Positions 33,563 to 41,958 of a stretch of 64,000 nucleotides of DNA are shown here, piece after piece. The stretch lies in contig OY970235.1 in assembly GCA_963714145.1 (NCBI GenBank), positions 1,302,001 through 1,366,000 of the forward strand, written 5' to 3'. A model generated the notes under the pieces. That model worked only from the letters and a program-made list of their open reading frames with translations, was not told where the DNA came from and made no database searches. Both the position numbers and the translations under genes were made by a program. Source of the DNA: JBBWZH01 sp035544115. Its GTDB lineage: Bacteria > Actinomycetota > Actinomycetes > Mycobacteriales > CADCTP01. Every line of letters begins with the position of its first letter. The stretch's first letter is position 1.

Positions 33563-34831
33563 TCAGCCGCGAAGCAGCGCGCGCAGCGGCACCGACTCGT
33601 CCGCGAGCACGTCGACCTCGACCGGGCGATCGCGGTCGATCAGCCGGCGCGCGGCGCCGATGTCGGCTGGGCGGTCCACCGCGACCGCGCCGACGCAGCG
33701 CCCGGCGCGAACCCCCACCGCGCTGAACGGACCGGCCCCCGGCTGCCCGCGCCAGGCCACCGCCTCCGCGTCGGTGAACCGGCCGACCACCTCCAGGCTC
33801 GTGCCGTACCGCTCGGACCAGAACCACGGCGCCCGCTCCGCCGGCAGCGGGAGGCCGAGCACCCCGGCCGCGGCGGCCCCGCCCTGCTGTTGGGCCGAGT
33901 CCCAGTGCTCCAGCCGGCGCTGCGGACCGGCCGGGCCGACCCGCCGGGCGATGTCGCCGACCGCGAAGACCGACGGGCACGACGTTCGCTGCGCGAAGTC
34001 GACGAGTACACCCCCGGAGACCGCGAGCCCGGCCGTGGCCGCCAGCGACAGCTCGGGCTCGATGCCCGTCCCGACCACGGCCACGTCACACTCGACGGCC
34101 CCGGCCGGGTCACCGGTCGCGGCCGGGTCACCGGTCGCGCCGCGGACCTCCAGCCGCACTCCGCCACCGGGGCTGGTGGTGACCGTGGTAACCGTGCCAC
34201 GCACCAGCCGGACGCCGTTGTCCCGGTGCTGCGCCTGCAGGGCCGCCGCGACCCGCGCGCCGACCACCCCCTCGATGGGCCGCTCGCCCGGGTCGATCAG
34301 GGTGACCTCGCAGCCGAGCGCGACCGCGCTGGCGGTGACCTCGGCGCCGATCAGGCCAGCGCCGATGACGCCCAGCCGGCACCCGCCGGTCAGCCGATCG
34401 CGCAGCTGCTCCGCGTCGGCGAGGGTGCGCAGCGTCTGGACGGCCGGGTGGCCGGCGCCGGGCACCGGCAGCGCGCGGGGCACGCCGCCGGTCGCCAACA
34501 CCACCACGTCCGCCGGCTCGACCAGGCCACCGTCCAGCAGCACCGCACCGGACGCGGTGTCCACCCGCTCGACGGAGCTGCCCAGCCGCAGCTCGATGCC
34601 GCTTCCGGCGTACCACTGCTCGGGGCGCAGCAGGACCTCCGCGGCGCTGGTCTTGCCCTGCAGCAGTTCCTTGCTCAGCGGTGGGCGGTCGTACGGCAGG
34701 CGCTCCTCGGCACCGATCAGCACCAGCCGCCCGCCGTACCCGCCGGCCCGCAGCCGGTCGCAGAAGGTGACGCCGGCGAGGCCGGCACCGACCACGACGA
34801 CCCGACCCGGCGGCCCGTCGTGGTCAGCCAC
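33563..34831 (-). CDS. Ferredoxin reductase-type FAD/NAD(P)H oxidoreductase
   Basis: The 422-residue protein has two dinucleotide motifs: GRVVVVGAGLAGVTFCDRLR (FAD) at the N-terminus and LGVIGAGLIGAEVTASAVALG (NAD(P)H) near 150. The ATGG motif is VVLATGGVPR, and the second FAD contact is SVFAVGDIARRVG. This matches the ferredoxin reductases that serve Rieske oxygenases and P450s. GTG 34831 overlaps the Rieske ferredoxin gene by 8 bases, so both are made together as an electron-transfer pair. A short internal repeat (TGDPAA, TGDPAG) occurs near 245. No oxygenase subunit is encoded nearby, so the terminal acceptor lies elsewhere. Confidence 0.88.
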   Translation of the reverse strand: MADHDGPPGRVVVVGAGLAGVTFCDRLRAGGYGGRLVLIGAEERLPYDRPPLSKELLQGKTSAAEVLLRPEQWYAGSGIELRLGSSVERVDTASGAVLLDGGLVEPADVVVLATGGVPRALPVPGAGHPAVQTLRTLADAEQLRDRLTGGCRLGVIGAGLIGAEVTASAVALGCEVTLIDPGERPIEGVVGARVAAALQAQHRDNGVRLVRGTVTTVTTSPGGGVRLEVRGATGDPAATGDPAGAVECDVAVVGTGIEPELSLAATAGLAVSGGVLVDFAQRTSCPSVFAVGDIARRVGPAGPQRRLEHWDSAQQQGGAAAAGVLGLPLPAERAPWFWSERYGTSLEVVGRFTDAEAVAWRGQPGAGPFSAVGVRAGRCVGAVAVDRPADIGAARRLIDRDRPVEVDVLADESVPLRALLRG

Positions 34832-35204
34832 CGGCGGCACCGCCGGTGTCGCCACCGGTAGCGGCACCGGGGAAGACGTACACCGAATCGTCGCGGACCT
34901 CGACCCGGAAGACCGCCACCGGCCGCAGCGGGGGCGGCTCGAGCGCGGCGCCGGTCCGCAGGCAGAACCGGCCCCCGTGCAGCGGGCACTCCACCTCGCC
35001 GTCTTCCGCCCAGCCGTCGGCCAGCGAGGCATTCCGGTGGGTGCAGGTGTCGTCGATCGCGAAGAACTCGCCGCTGTCGTGGAACACCGCGATCGCCGCC
35101 GGCAGGCCGGGCCCCTGGACCGGCACCCGCACCGCGCTGCCCTCCGGGATGTCACGCACCGGGCCGACCAGGATGCCCGCCTCGCCCGGGGTCTGCTGCC
35201 ACAT
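34824..35204 (-). CDS. Rieske [2Fe-2S] ferredoxin
   Basis: The 126-residue protein is a small Rieske ferredoxin. The cluster ligands are Cys54 and His56 in CTHRNASLADG and Cys73 and His76 in CPLHGGRFCLRTG. The core ends at about residue 108, and a Gly-rich tail (ATGGDTGGAAGG) follows. GAGGAGGAGCT immediately precedes ATG 35204. It should pass electrons from the overlapping reductase to an oxygenase or to a nitrite-reductase-like partner. It lies 50 bases downstream of the nitroreductase gene on the same strand. Confidence 0.92.
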   Translation of the reverse strand: MWQQTPGEAGILVGPVRDIPEGSAVRVPVQGPGLPAAIAVFHDSGEFFAIDDTCTHRNASLADGWAEDGEVECPLHGGRFCLRTGAALEPPPLRPVAVFRVEVRDDSVYVFPGAATGGDTGGAAGG

Positions 35205-35254
35205 AGCTCCTCCTCGGCGGCCGCCCGGTACGGCGGCCGCTCGGTCCGCCGCCG

Positions 35255-35908
35255 TCACCAGCGGTCGTGGTGAAGCACCGCTTCCAACGGCTGCCGCCGC
35301 GCGGGTTTGAAGTCGGTGCCGACGCTGTACGCGGTGGGGATCATGGCGGCCTGCCGGATGTTGCTCGGCAGGCCGAGGATCTCGGCGACCTCGCGCTCGC
35401 GGAACAGGTGCAGGCAGGTCCACGCGGCGCCGAGCCCGCGGGCCCGGGCGGCGAGCATGTAGCTCCACGCCGCCGGCAGCACGGAGCCCCAGAGCAGGGC
35501 CTGGTTGCCCTCGGGCAGGCCGTCCTCGCCGACATCGAGGCACGGGATCATCAGCACCGGCACGTCGCCCATCCGCTCGCCGAGGTAGCTGATGCTGTCG
35601 GCGACCCGCTGCTGGACGTCCGCCCGCTTCGGGTCGTCGCCGAAGAGCTTCCCGGCCCAGACCGGCGACTCGATGTAGTCCCGGGTCGCCGCGCGATATG
35701 CCTCGCCAATGGCACGGCGTTTCTCCGGATCGGTCACAACGATGAAATGCCAATTCTGCACGTTCCCGCCGCTGGGTGCCTGCAGGGCAATCTGCAGGCA
35801 TTCTTCGACGAGCTCCAAAGGCACCGGACGGGTCAGGTCCAGCCGTTTCCGCACGCTGCGGGTAGTGGTGAGGAGCAGGTCCGGGGAAAGGTCGAGTAGC
35901 GTTTGCAT
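35255..35908 (-). CDS. Nitroreductase-family flavoprotein
   Basis: The 217-residue protein has the FMN-binding nitroreductase pattern: TTTRSVRKRLDLTRPVPLELVEECLQIALQAPSGGNVQNWHF with the phosphate-binding SVRKR and the APSGGN(x)QNW motif, and GLGAAWTCLHLF near 160. It probably uses NAD(P)H to reduce nitro, quinone or enone substrates. The ATG at 35908 is well placed for the family. It is likely co-transcribed with the Rieske/reductase pair. It resembles actinobacterial nitroreductases rather than E. coli NfsA, but subfamily is not certain. Confidence 0.88.
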   Translation of the reverse strand: MQTLLDLSPDLLLTTTRSVRKRLDLTRPVPLELVEECLQIALQAPSGGNVQNWHFIVVTDPEKRRAIGEAYRAATRDYIESPVWAGKLFGDDPKRADVQQRVADSISYLGERMGDVPVLMIPCLDVGEDGLPEGNQALLWGSVLPAAWSYMLAARARGLGAAWTCLHLFREREVAEILGLPSNIRQAAMIPTAYSVGTDFKPARRQPLEAVLHHDRW

Positions 35909-36016
35909 TTCTGCACGCTAACAGCGGAACGGGCGCTGGCCGGCAGCCCGCGGGAATGTCCGCCGAGGTCCGTCGAGTCGACATTGTCGGCACCCTCCGC
36001 CGGCCGCGCGACCGGG

Positions 36017-36733
36017 TCAGGTGGTGCCCCACGCGTTCGCGGTCGACGGGTAGGTGCCGAGCCGCTCGCCGGCGTCGACATCGACGAAGGCGCTGGTGAC
36101 CGCCGGGTTGGACATCAGTGCGCACACCATCTGGGCGACGTCGTCCGGCACGCCCGGCCGCGGGATCAGCTGGCGGTCCATGCGGATCCCGATCCCGCCC
36201 GGCGACACGACGTTGACCCGGATCGGGGAGAGCTCGACCGCGGCGGACAGTGCCAACGCTTCCAAGCTGCCGTGCAGCGCCCCCCACACCCCGAAGCCGA
36301 CCAGCGGCCGGCGGCCGCTGGACCCGGACAGCACGCAGACCGACCCGCCCGGCCGGACGTTCCCGGGGGCCGCGCGCAGGACGTTGTAGGTCATCCAGAA
36401 CCGGCTGAACGCCTGCTTCGCGTTCTCCACCGGGGTGTCCACGATGCTGGACGCCATCACGCCGGTGCCGCCGGTGAGCACCGCCACGTGGTCCCATTCC
36501 TCCCGCGTGTCGAGCACCTCGGCGGTCTGCTCGGCGCTCTCGGTGTCCGCGACCTGCGTCGCCAGACCGGTCAGCTGCCCGGCGATGCGGGCCAGCCGGT
36601 CGGCTGACCGGCCGACGAGAGTGACCCGGGCGCCGGCGTCGAGCGCGCGCTGCGCGGTCGCGGTGCCCATCGAGCCGGCGCCGACGATCAGCACCTTGGC
36701 GTCCTTCAGCGTGCCGTCCTGGGGGTTGGCCAT
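36017..36733 (-). CDS. Short-chain dehydrogenase/reductase with degenerate active site
   Basis: The 238-residue protein has an SDR Rossmann start (AKVLIVGAGSMGTATAQRAL), a VLTGGTG turn, a Ser-rich strand (VCVLSGSSGRRPLVG) and the post-active-site loop INVVSPGGI-like VNVVSPGGIGIRM. The catalytic YxxxK is not present: the expected place reads FGVWGALHGSLEAL, with Trp/Val and His instead of Tyr and Lys. The GAGSMG motif is also closer to a generic dinucleotide site than TGxxxGxG. It may bind cofactor without classic SDR catalysis. It is 112 bases downstream of the TetR gene and may be its target. Confidence 0.8.
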   Translation of the reverse strand: MANPQDGTLKDAKVLIVGAGSMGTATAQRALDAGARVTLVGRSADRLARIAGQLTGLATQVADTESAEQTAEVLDTREEWDHVAVLTGGTGVMASSIVDTPVENAKQAFSRFWMTYNVLRAAPGNVRPGGSVCVLSGSSGRRPLVGFGVWGALHGSLEALALSAAVELSPIRVNVVSPGGIGIRMDRQLIPRPGVPDDVAQMVCALMSNPAVTSAFVDVDAGERLGTYPSTANAWGTT

Positions 36734-36845
36734 GGGTTGAGAGCTCCTCTGCTCGGTCGGAGGGCGGAAACAGGTAGGTCGCCGGGCCGCGCCGGTCCGG
36801 CGGCCCGGTCGGAACGGCGGACGTCGACGCGGGGACGGCGCGGCG

Positions 36846-37445
36846 TCAGCTCCGTGCGGCCAGCACCTGCTGGACGAGCCGGAGCGTCACCCCGCGCGGA
36901 GAGTCCGGCGAGCGCTCGGTGGCCGACGCGCAGACCCCGTCGACGAGGACCATGAGCTGGTCGGCCGCGACATCGGGATCGGGCAGCCCGACCTCCTCGG
37001 CGAGGTCGAAGAACCGCTGCCGGGTCCGTCGCTTGTTGCTGCTCGCCGCCTGGTGGATCGGCGAGTCGGCGTTCGGGTATTCGGCCAGCGCCATCCGGAA
37101 CGGGCAGCCCCGGTAGTCGGCGCGGTTGGCCTGCTCCTCGAGCTGGTCGAACAGGACCTCCAGCGCTGCCCGCTGCCCGGCACCGCCGCCGGCACCGCTG
37201 CCGGCTGAGCGCTCGAACCACTCGAACCAGAGGCGGTCGGCCTGCTCGAGGTAGGCGACGGCGAGGCCATCCTTCGATCCGAACAAGCGGTACAGCGTCG
37301 TGGTGGTCACCCCCGCCTCCGCGGCGACGCGGTCGATGCCGACGGCGCGGATGCCGTTCTCGTAGAACAGCTTCGCCACCACCTCCAGCACGACCGCTCG
37401 GGTGTCTTCGGCACGCCGGTAGCGCCGCTTGGCATGATCAGCCAC
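36846..37445 (-). CDS. TetR-family transcriptional repressor
   Basis: The 199-residue protein has an N-terminal helix-turn-helix (VLEVVAKLFYENGIRAVGIDRVAAEAGVTTTTLYRLFGSKDGL, residues about 18-60) and a helical ligand-binding domain including YRGCPFRMALAEYP. GTG 37445 lies where transcription should begin from the TAGTAT element, so the mRNA is probably leaderless. It is divergent from an MFS exporter with 135 bases between, and a GGAACGTTCC palindrome lies in its promoter. This is the usual TetR/efflux layout, with repression relieved by an exported ligand. Confidence 0.92.
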   Translation of the reverse strand: MADHAKRRYRRAEDTRAVVLEVVAKLFYENGIRAVGIDRVAAEAGVTTTTLYRLFGSKDGLAVAYLEQADRLWFEWFERSAGSGAGGGAGQRAALEVLFDQLEEQANRADYRGCPFRMALAEYPNADSPIHQAASSNKRRTRQRFFDLAEEVGLPDPDVAADQLMVLVDGVCASATERSPDSPRGVTLRLVQQVLAARS

Positions 37446-37451
37446 GGGCCA

Positions 37452-37480
37452 ATACTAGGGAACGTTCCACATTTTGACAA
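37452..37480 (-). promoter_or_regulatory. Promoter of the tetR-type gene
   Basis: TTGTCA (37480-37475) and TAGTAT (37457-37452) are separated by 17 bases. The predicted start point is at or next to the GTG at 37445, giving a leaderless transcript. The -35 overlaps the -35 of the opposing exporter promoter. Confidence 0.7.
37459..37468. promoter_or_regulatory. Palindromic TetR operator candidate GGAACGTTCC
   Basis: This perfect 10-base palindrome lies inside the spacer of the tetR promoter and just upstream of the exporter -35. A second half-site (GAGGAACG) occurs at 37485-37492 within the exporter promoter spacer. One bound repressor could block both promoters. Confidence 0.65.
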
Positions 37481-37503
37481 TGACGAGGAACGCCCCCTAT
37501 CTT
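37474..37503 (+). promoter_or_regulatory. Promoter of the MFS exporter gene
   Basis: TTGACA (37474-37479) and TATCTT (37498-37503) are separated by 18 bases. The transcript would begin near 37510 and carry a leader of about 70 bases before ATG 37581. Confidence 0.7.
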
Positions 37504-37580
37504 CATCGCGTGACCGCACCGAGCAGCCCGTACGCAGGTGTCCGTCCGCTAGGCAGCACGCCGCCCACTGAGGAGGTCCG

Positions 37581-39059
37581 ATGACCAGTCCACCAATGAC
37601 CAGGGCGCCGGCCAGGCCGGGAGCGGCGCTCGCGCTCCTGCTCGCCGCAGCGCTGCTGGCCGGGCTCGACTTCATGATCATGAACGTCGCCCTGCCGGCG
37701 ATCAAGGATGATCTCGGGTTCACGCCCGAAGATCTGCAGTGGGTGATCAGCGCCTACGCGCTGGCACTGGGCGGTTTCCTGCTGCTCGGCGGCCGGCTGG
37801 CCGACCTGTTCGGGCCGCGCCGGCTGTTCGTCGGCGGATTTGCGATCCTCACCGTTGCGTCGCTGGTCGGCGGCCTGGTCGCGAACGGGGTCGTGCTGAT
37901 CCTGGCCCGCGCGGTGCAGGGTTTCGGCGCGGCGTTGCTGACCCCGGCCGCACTGGCACTGATCGCGTACATGTTCGCCGAGGGTGCCGAGCGGAACCGG
38001 GCGATGGGGCTGTTTGCCGCGATGCAGGCGGTCGGCGCCACCACCGGCCTGATCGCCGGCGGCCTGCTGGTCGATGGCCCGGGTTGGCAGTGGGTGATGC
38101 TGGCGAACGTGCCGCTCGGCCTGGCCGCGCTGGTGCTCGGCCCGGCCCTGCTGCCCGAGCGGCAGGACCGGGACACCACCCAGGGGTTCGACCTGGTCGG
38201 CGCGATCCTGGTCACCGCGTCACTGGTGGTGCTCCTGTACGCGGTGGTCACGGCCAACCAGCACGGTTGGGCCTCGGCGACCACCCTGCTGCTGTTCGCC
38301 GCGGCGGCGGTCGGGCTCGCCCTGTTCGTCGTGGTCGAGCACCGGGTCGAGCACCCGCTGATGCCGCTGGACTACCTGTCCCGACTCGACCTCGCCGGGT
38401 CGAACCTGGTGGCGTTCCTGCTGACCGCCTCGGCCTGGTCGCTGTTCTTCATGCTGACGCTGCACATGCAGGTCGTCCGCGGCTGGAGCGCCATCGAGTG
38501 CGGCGCGGCGTACATCCCGATGGGCGTGGGCATCTTCCTGATCGCCCGGTTCGTCAGCCCGATCGCGATCGGCAGGGTCGGCGCCCGGCTGACGCTGGGC
38601 ACGGCGCTGACCCTCAACGCCGTGGCACTGGCCTGGCTGGGCACCCAGATGGTCCTGCAGAGCAACTACTGGTCGAACCTGCTGGCGCCGATGGTGCTCC
38701 TCGCCATCGCGAACGGGCTCGCCAACTCGACCGCGATCGTGGCCGCGCTGCAGGGCGTTCCCGGGCACGAGCAGGGCCTGGCGTCCGGGCTGGTGGTGAC
38801 CGCACTGCAGGTCGGCGGGGCGTTCGGGGTGGCGATCCTGGTCTCCGTGTCGACCGCGGTCACCGGCGACTCGACCAGCCTGCAGTCGATCAACGACGGC
38901 TACCAGCACGCCATCTACACCGGTGCCGGGCTGTCCGTGCTGGGCGCGGCCGTGGCCTTCGCCCTGGCCGCCGCGAGCCGCCGGCGGGGCGCCGCCACCG
39001 GCGGCGGTGCGGCCGACTCGGGGGCCGGCCTGACGACCCCGGCGGAGGCGTCCGCGTAG
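37581..39059 (+). CDS. MFS drug exporter, DHA2 (EmrB/QacA) type, 14 helices
   Basis: The 492-residue membrane protein has about 14 hydrophobic helices. Motif D1 is LDFMIMNVALPAIKDDLG, motif A is GGRLADLFGPRRLF, and motif C is GLIAGGLL with a Gly-rich helix 5. These mark DHA2 proton-driven exporters. GAGG precedes ATG 37581. It is controlled by the divergent TetR gene. Likely substrates are toxic amphiphiles or a secondary metabolite. It is followed by a strong terminator at 39076. Confidence 0.93.
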   Translation: MTSPPMTRAPARPGAALALLLAAALLAGLDFMIMNVALPAIKDDLGFTPEDLQWVISAYALALGGFLLLGGRLADLFGPRRLFVGGFAILTVASLVGGLVANGVVLILARAVQGFGAALLTPAALALIAYMFAEGAERNRAMGLFAAMQAVGATTGLIAGGLLVDGPGWQWVMLANVPLGLAALVLGPALLPERQDRDTTQGFDLVGAILVTASLVVLLYAVVTANQHGWASATTLLLFAAAAVGLALFVVVEHRVEHPLMPLDYLSRLDLAGSNLVAFLLTASAWSLFFMLTLHMQVVRGWSAIECGAAYIPMGVGIFLIARFVSPIAIGRVGARLTLGTALTLNAVALAWLGTQMVLQSNYWSNLLAPMVLLAIANGLANSTAIVAALQGVPGHEQGLASGLVVTALQVGGAFGVAILVSVSTAVTGDSTSLQSINDGYQHAIYTGAGLSVLGAAVAFALAAASRRRGAATGGGAADSGAGLTTPAEASA

Positions 39060-39075
39060 CGCCTGCCAGTTCGGT

Positions 39076-39130
39076 CCGAGGCCCCGCGACAACCCTTCCG
39101 ACCCTGGTCGGTCGGGCGGCGGGGCCTCGG
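39076..39130 (+). terminator. Terminator after the MFS exporter
   Basis: A 12-bp perfect inverted repeat CCGAGGCCCCGC / GCGGGGCCTCGG (39076-39087 and 39119-39130) encloses a second small hairpin CCGACC-CT-GGTCGG. It begins 17 bases after the stop. Confidence 0.75.
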
Positions 39131-39334
39131 CCCGGAATCGCTATTCGTGGACATGACAAGGTCTCGCCGAATTCCGCTCGGACCCGATTTCCGGGGTTAC
39201 GTTGCCTGGCGTCGGTGTGGCCCGCGCTGAGCGTCGAGATCGCCGTCCGGAGCCGGACGCAGTGCGTCCTGAATTGGATTTGCCGGGTCGACACCGGTGC
39301 ATTCCCGGCCGCCCTGAATCCGATAGGAGTACGC

Positions 39335-40123
39335 ATGACCGCAACGCCGGAAGAACTCAGCACCGAGAAGCCCGGCACGGACCCGGACGTTGTCCAGCCG
39401 GCCCGACCCAGATCGGCCCGGTGGCCGGCCTGGGTGCCGCCGTGGTGGCTCGTCCTGCTCGCCATCTATTCCGCCGGCTTCGCGATCTGGGGGGCCTACC
39501 GGTACGTCACGCTGAACCCGAAGCTCGCCCGGAATGTGCCCCGCCCGGACGTCCCTGAGCACTACTCACTGGTCGCCGCACACGTACTCGCCGGCGCTGT
39601 GGCAATGTCATTGTGCTGGCTTCAGGTCTGGCCCTGGCTGCGTGACAACCACCCCCGCATTCACCGCCGGATCGGCCTGACCTACCTGTTCGCCGGCGTC
39701 TTCCCGGCCGGGCTGCTGGCCTTCCCGGTCGCGATCCTGACCACGGCCGGCCAGGCGGTGCGGGCGGCGCTGTTCACCCTCGCGGTGGGCTGGCTGTTCG
39801 TCTCGGTGGCCGGGTTCCGGGCCGCCCTGCGCGGCCGGTACGACCTGCACCGGCGCTGGATGCTGCGCAGTGTGGCGCTCACCACCTCGATCATCACGCT
39901 GCGGCTGATCTACTACTCGTTCCACTTCCTGACCACGCACACCCTGCGGCACACGTACGAGAACCAGCCGCGGCTGGTGGTGACCGAGGCCTACTCGACA
40001 TCCATCTGGCTGTCGATCGCGCTGCACCTCGTGTTCGTCGAGTGGGTGCTGCTCCGCCCGCGCCGTCGCCGCCCGGTCGCCCGCCGGCCGATCACGGCGT
40101 CCACGGGCCGCGCGGCACTCTGA
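39335..40123 (+). CDS. DUF2306-type integral membrane protein
   Basis: The 262-residue protein has a polar N-terminus of about 35 residues and then six or seven hydrophobic helices (WWLVLLAIYSAGFAIWGAY, SLVAAHVLAGAVAMSLCWLQVW, IGLTYLFAGVFPAGLLAFPVAI and others). His residues lie near helix ends (HRRIG, DLHRRWMLRSVAL). The H-R-x-x-G and L-H-R-R-W-M motifs are typical of DUF2306 proteins, which may bind heme. AGGAG lies 6 bases before ATG 39335; upstream frames are shadows. Function is not established. Confidence 0.8.
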   Translation: MTATPEELSTEKPGTDPDVVQPARPRSARWPAWVPPWWLVLLAIYSAGFAIWGAYRYVTLNPKLARNVPRPDVPEHYSLVAAHVLAGAVAMSLCWLQVWPWLRDNHPRIHRRIGLTYLFAGVFPAGLLAFPVAILTTAGQAVRAALFTLAVGWLFVSVAGFRAALRGRYDLHRRWMLRSVALTTSIITLRLIYYSFHFLTTHTLRHTYENQPRLVVTEAYSTSIWLSIALHLVFVEWVLLRPRRRRPVARRPITASTGRAAL

Positions 40124-40130
40124 CCCGGCA

Positions 40131-40162
40131 GGCGCCGGCCCACACCGTCCCGGGCCGGCGCC
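40131..40162. terminator. Hairpin 1 between convergent genes
   Basis: An 11-bp perfect stem (40131-40141 with 40152-40162, loop 10) lies just after the DUF2306 stop and probably ends that transcript. Confidence 0.65.
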
Positions 40163-40164
40163 GT

Positions 40165-40214
40165 CAAACCCGTCGCGCCCGGCTGATTGCAGACAGCCGG
40201 GCGCGACGGGTTTG
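40165..40214. terminator. Hairpin 2, 21-bp perfect stem, between convergent genes
   Basis: Arms 40165-40185 and 40194-40214 are perfectly complementary over 21 bases, with an 8-base loop. The hairpin ends 7 bases before the stop of the F420 reductase gene and terminates that minus-strand operon, and probably reads both ways. It is the strongest hairpin I found in the window. Confidence 0.8.
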
Positions 40215-40221
40215 CGCGGTG

Positions 40222-40956
40222 TCAGACGTCGGTCAGCCGGATCCCGGCGTGCGCGCGGTACCTGCGGTTCACCGCGATCAGGTTCGCGGTCAGCGCCTCG
40301 ACCTGTCCGGCGTTGCGCAGCCGGCCGGCGTGCACGCCACGGACGCCCGGAATCGCCCCGGCCAGTTCCTGGACGACGCCGACCGCGGCCCGGTCATCGC
40401 CGAGTACCAGCACGTCGCAGTCCAGCTGCGGGATGTCCGGGTCGGCCAGCAGCACCGCGCTGAGGTGGTGGAACGCGGCCACGACGCGGCTGTCCGGCAG
40501 CAGCGCGGCGGCCTGTTCGGCGGCACTGCCGTCGGCCACCGGCAGCCGGTACGGCCCGTGGTCGTCGAAGCCGATCGGGTTGGCGCAGTCCACGACGATC
40601 TTGCCGGCCAGCCGGCCCCGCAGCGGGCGGAGCAGGTCGGCGTGCCCGGCGTACGGAACCACGACCACGGCGATGTCGGACTCATCGCACACCGATCCGG
40701 TATCGCCCCCGGTGCAGTCCGAGCCGGGGACGCCGGCGCTGAGCTCGGCGGCGACCAGCCGGGCGCGGCCGGCGTCCCGCGAGCCGATCCGCAGCCGCAG
40801 GCCGGCCGCCGCCCACCGCCGGGCCAGCCCGCGGCCCTGCTCGCCGGTGCCGCCGAGGAGACCGACGGTGAGCGTACGGAGGTCGACCACCGGCCCGTGT
40901 TCGGCCGCCCCGTTCCGCCCCGCCACCGGGCCCGGCCCGGTCACCTCCGCGGTCAT
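40222..40956 (-). CDS. F420H2:NADP+ oxidoreductase-like protein
   Basis: The 244-residue protein matches the NADPH-dependent F420 reductase (Fno/NpdG) family: an N-terminal dinucleotide motif VGLLGGTGEQGRGLARRWA, IGSRDAGRARLVAAEL, VVVPYAGHADLL, KIVVDCANPIGF and AFHHLSAVLLADP. It should exchange hydride between NADPH and cofactor F420. An N-terminal extension of about 28 residues precedes the motif, so a shorter start is possible. It is the last gene of a four-gene minus-strand operon, 122 bases after the SDR gene. The presence of F420 chemistry fits an actinobacterium. Confidence 0.86.
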   Translation of the reverse strand: MTAEVTGPGPVAGRNGAAEHGPVVDLRTLTVGLLGGTGEQGRGLARRWAAAGLRLRIGSRDAGRARLVAAELSAGVPGSDCTGGDTGSVCDESDIAVVVVPYAGHADLLRPLRGRLAGKIVVDCANPIGFDDHGPYRLPVADGSAAEQAAALLPDSRVVAAFHHLSAVLLADPDIPQLDCDVLVLGDDRAAVGVVQELAGAIPGVRGVHAGRLRNAGQVEALTANLIAVNRRYRAHAGIRLTDV

Positions 40957-41078
40957 GAGGTGGCCTCCAGGGTGAGCACCGCGGCGGGCGCCAGCGGGTG
41001 CGGAGCGGAGCGGGGGAGGCCGCCGGGAAGCCCCGTCATGGCCGCCCGCCCCGGTGCCGGCGGCGGTGCCGCGCCGGG

Positions 41079-41930
41079 TCAGTCATCGCCGAACCCGGTG
41101 CTGCGGCTGACCGTCTCCCACCGCGCCATCTCCTGCAACTGCCGGTCGAGCTTGCCCCGGATGACCTCCAGGCCGTCGGCGCCGAGGACCAGCCGCAGCG
41201 GCGGAGCCGGTTCGTCGACGACGCGCAGGATCGCCTGCGCGGCCCGGGCCGGGTCACCGGGCTGCCGCCCGTCGATCGTCTCGAACAGGTCGCGGAACTC
41301 GTTGATCGTCGAGTCGTAGTCGACGATCGGCGTGGTGTGCCGCATGGACCGGCCGGCCCAGTTCGTGCGGAAGTTGCCCGGCTCCACGATCGTCAGCTTC
41401 ACGTCGATCGCGGCGGCCTCCGCGGCCAGCGCCTCGGAGAAGCCTTCCAGCGCGAACTTGGTCGCGGTGTACCAGGCCAGTCCAGGTGCGCCGGCCTGGC
41501 CGGCGACCGACGAGATCGTGATGATGTGGCCACTGCGCTGCTTGCGCAGCACCGGCAGGGCCGCCCGGGTGACGTCGAAGACGCCGAACACGTTGACTTC
41601 GAACTGGTCGCGGATCTGCTCGTCGGTCGCCTCCTCGACGCCGCCGAACAGTCCGTAGCCGGCGTTGTTGACGACGACGTCGATCCCGCCGAACTCCTCC
41701 ACCGCGGTGTCCACCGCCGACCGCACCTGCTCCGGGCGGGTGACGTCCACCGGAACCAGGCGGACCCGCTCCGGTGCTGCCAGGGCGAGGGTGGAGTTCG
41801 CCTCCGGATGCCGCAGGGCCGCCACCAGGCTGTCGCCGCGGGCGACGACCGCCTCGGCGAGTGCCCGGCCGAAGCCGGTGGAGGTGCCGGTGATCAGCCA
41901 GACCCGGCCGGCTGCTGCAGAGTTGCTCAT
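41079..41930 (-). CDS. Short-chain dehydrogenase/reductase
   Basis: The 283-residue SDR has TGTSTGFGRALAEAV (cofactor motif TGxxxGxG), NNAGYG, catalytic Ser in ITISSVAGQAG, and Tyr and Lys in WYTATKFALEGF (YxxxK complete). PGNFRTNW follows. The C-terminal part resembles the actinobacterial SDRs of the oxidoreductase/short-chain (DltE-like) group, with a long tail binding substrate. It sits 28 bases after the NTF2-like gene and 122 bases before the F420 reductase gene. Substrate unknown. Confidence 0.9.
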   Translation of the reverse strand: MSNSAAAGRVWLITGTSTGFGRALAEAVVARGDSLVAALRHPEANSTLALAAPERVRLVPVDVTRPEQVRSAVDTAVEEFGGIDVVVNNAGYGLFGGVEEATDEQIRDQFEVNVFGVFDVTRAALPVLRKQRSGHIITISSVAGQAGAPGLAWYTATKFALEGFSEALAAEAAAIDVKLTIVEPGNFRTNWAGRSMRHTTPIVDYDSTINEFRDLFETIDGRQPGDPARAAQAILRVVDEPAPPLRLVLGADGLEVIRGKLDRQLQEMARWETVSRSTGFGDD

Positions 41931-41958
41931 CGCGTGCCTTCCTCGGGTGGGGACGGGG

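Noticed and set aside
37739..40123. A 794-codon plus-strand frame linking the MFS gene to the DUF2306 gene
   Set aside because: Its first two thirds are an out-of-frame reading of the MFS exporter; only the part from ATG 39335, after a strong ribosome site, is a real gene.
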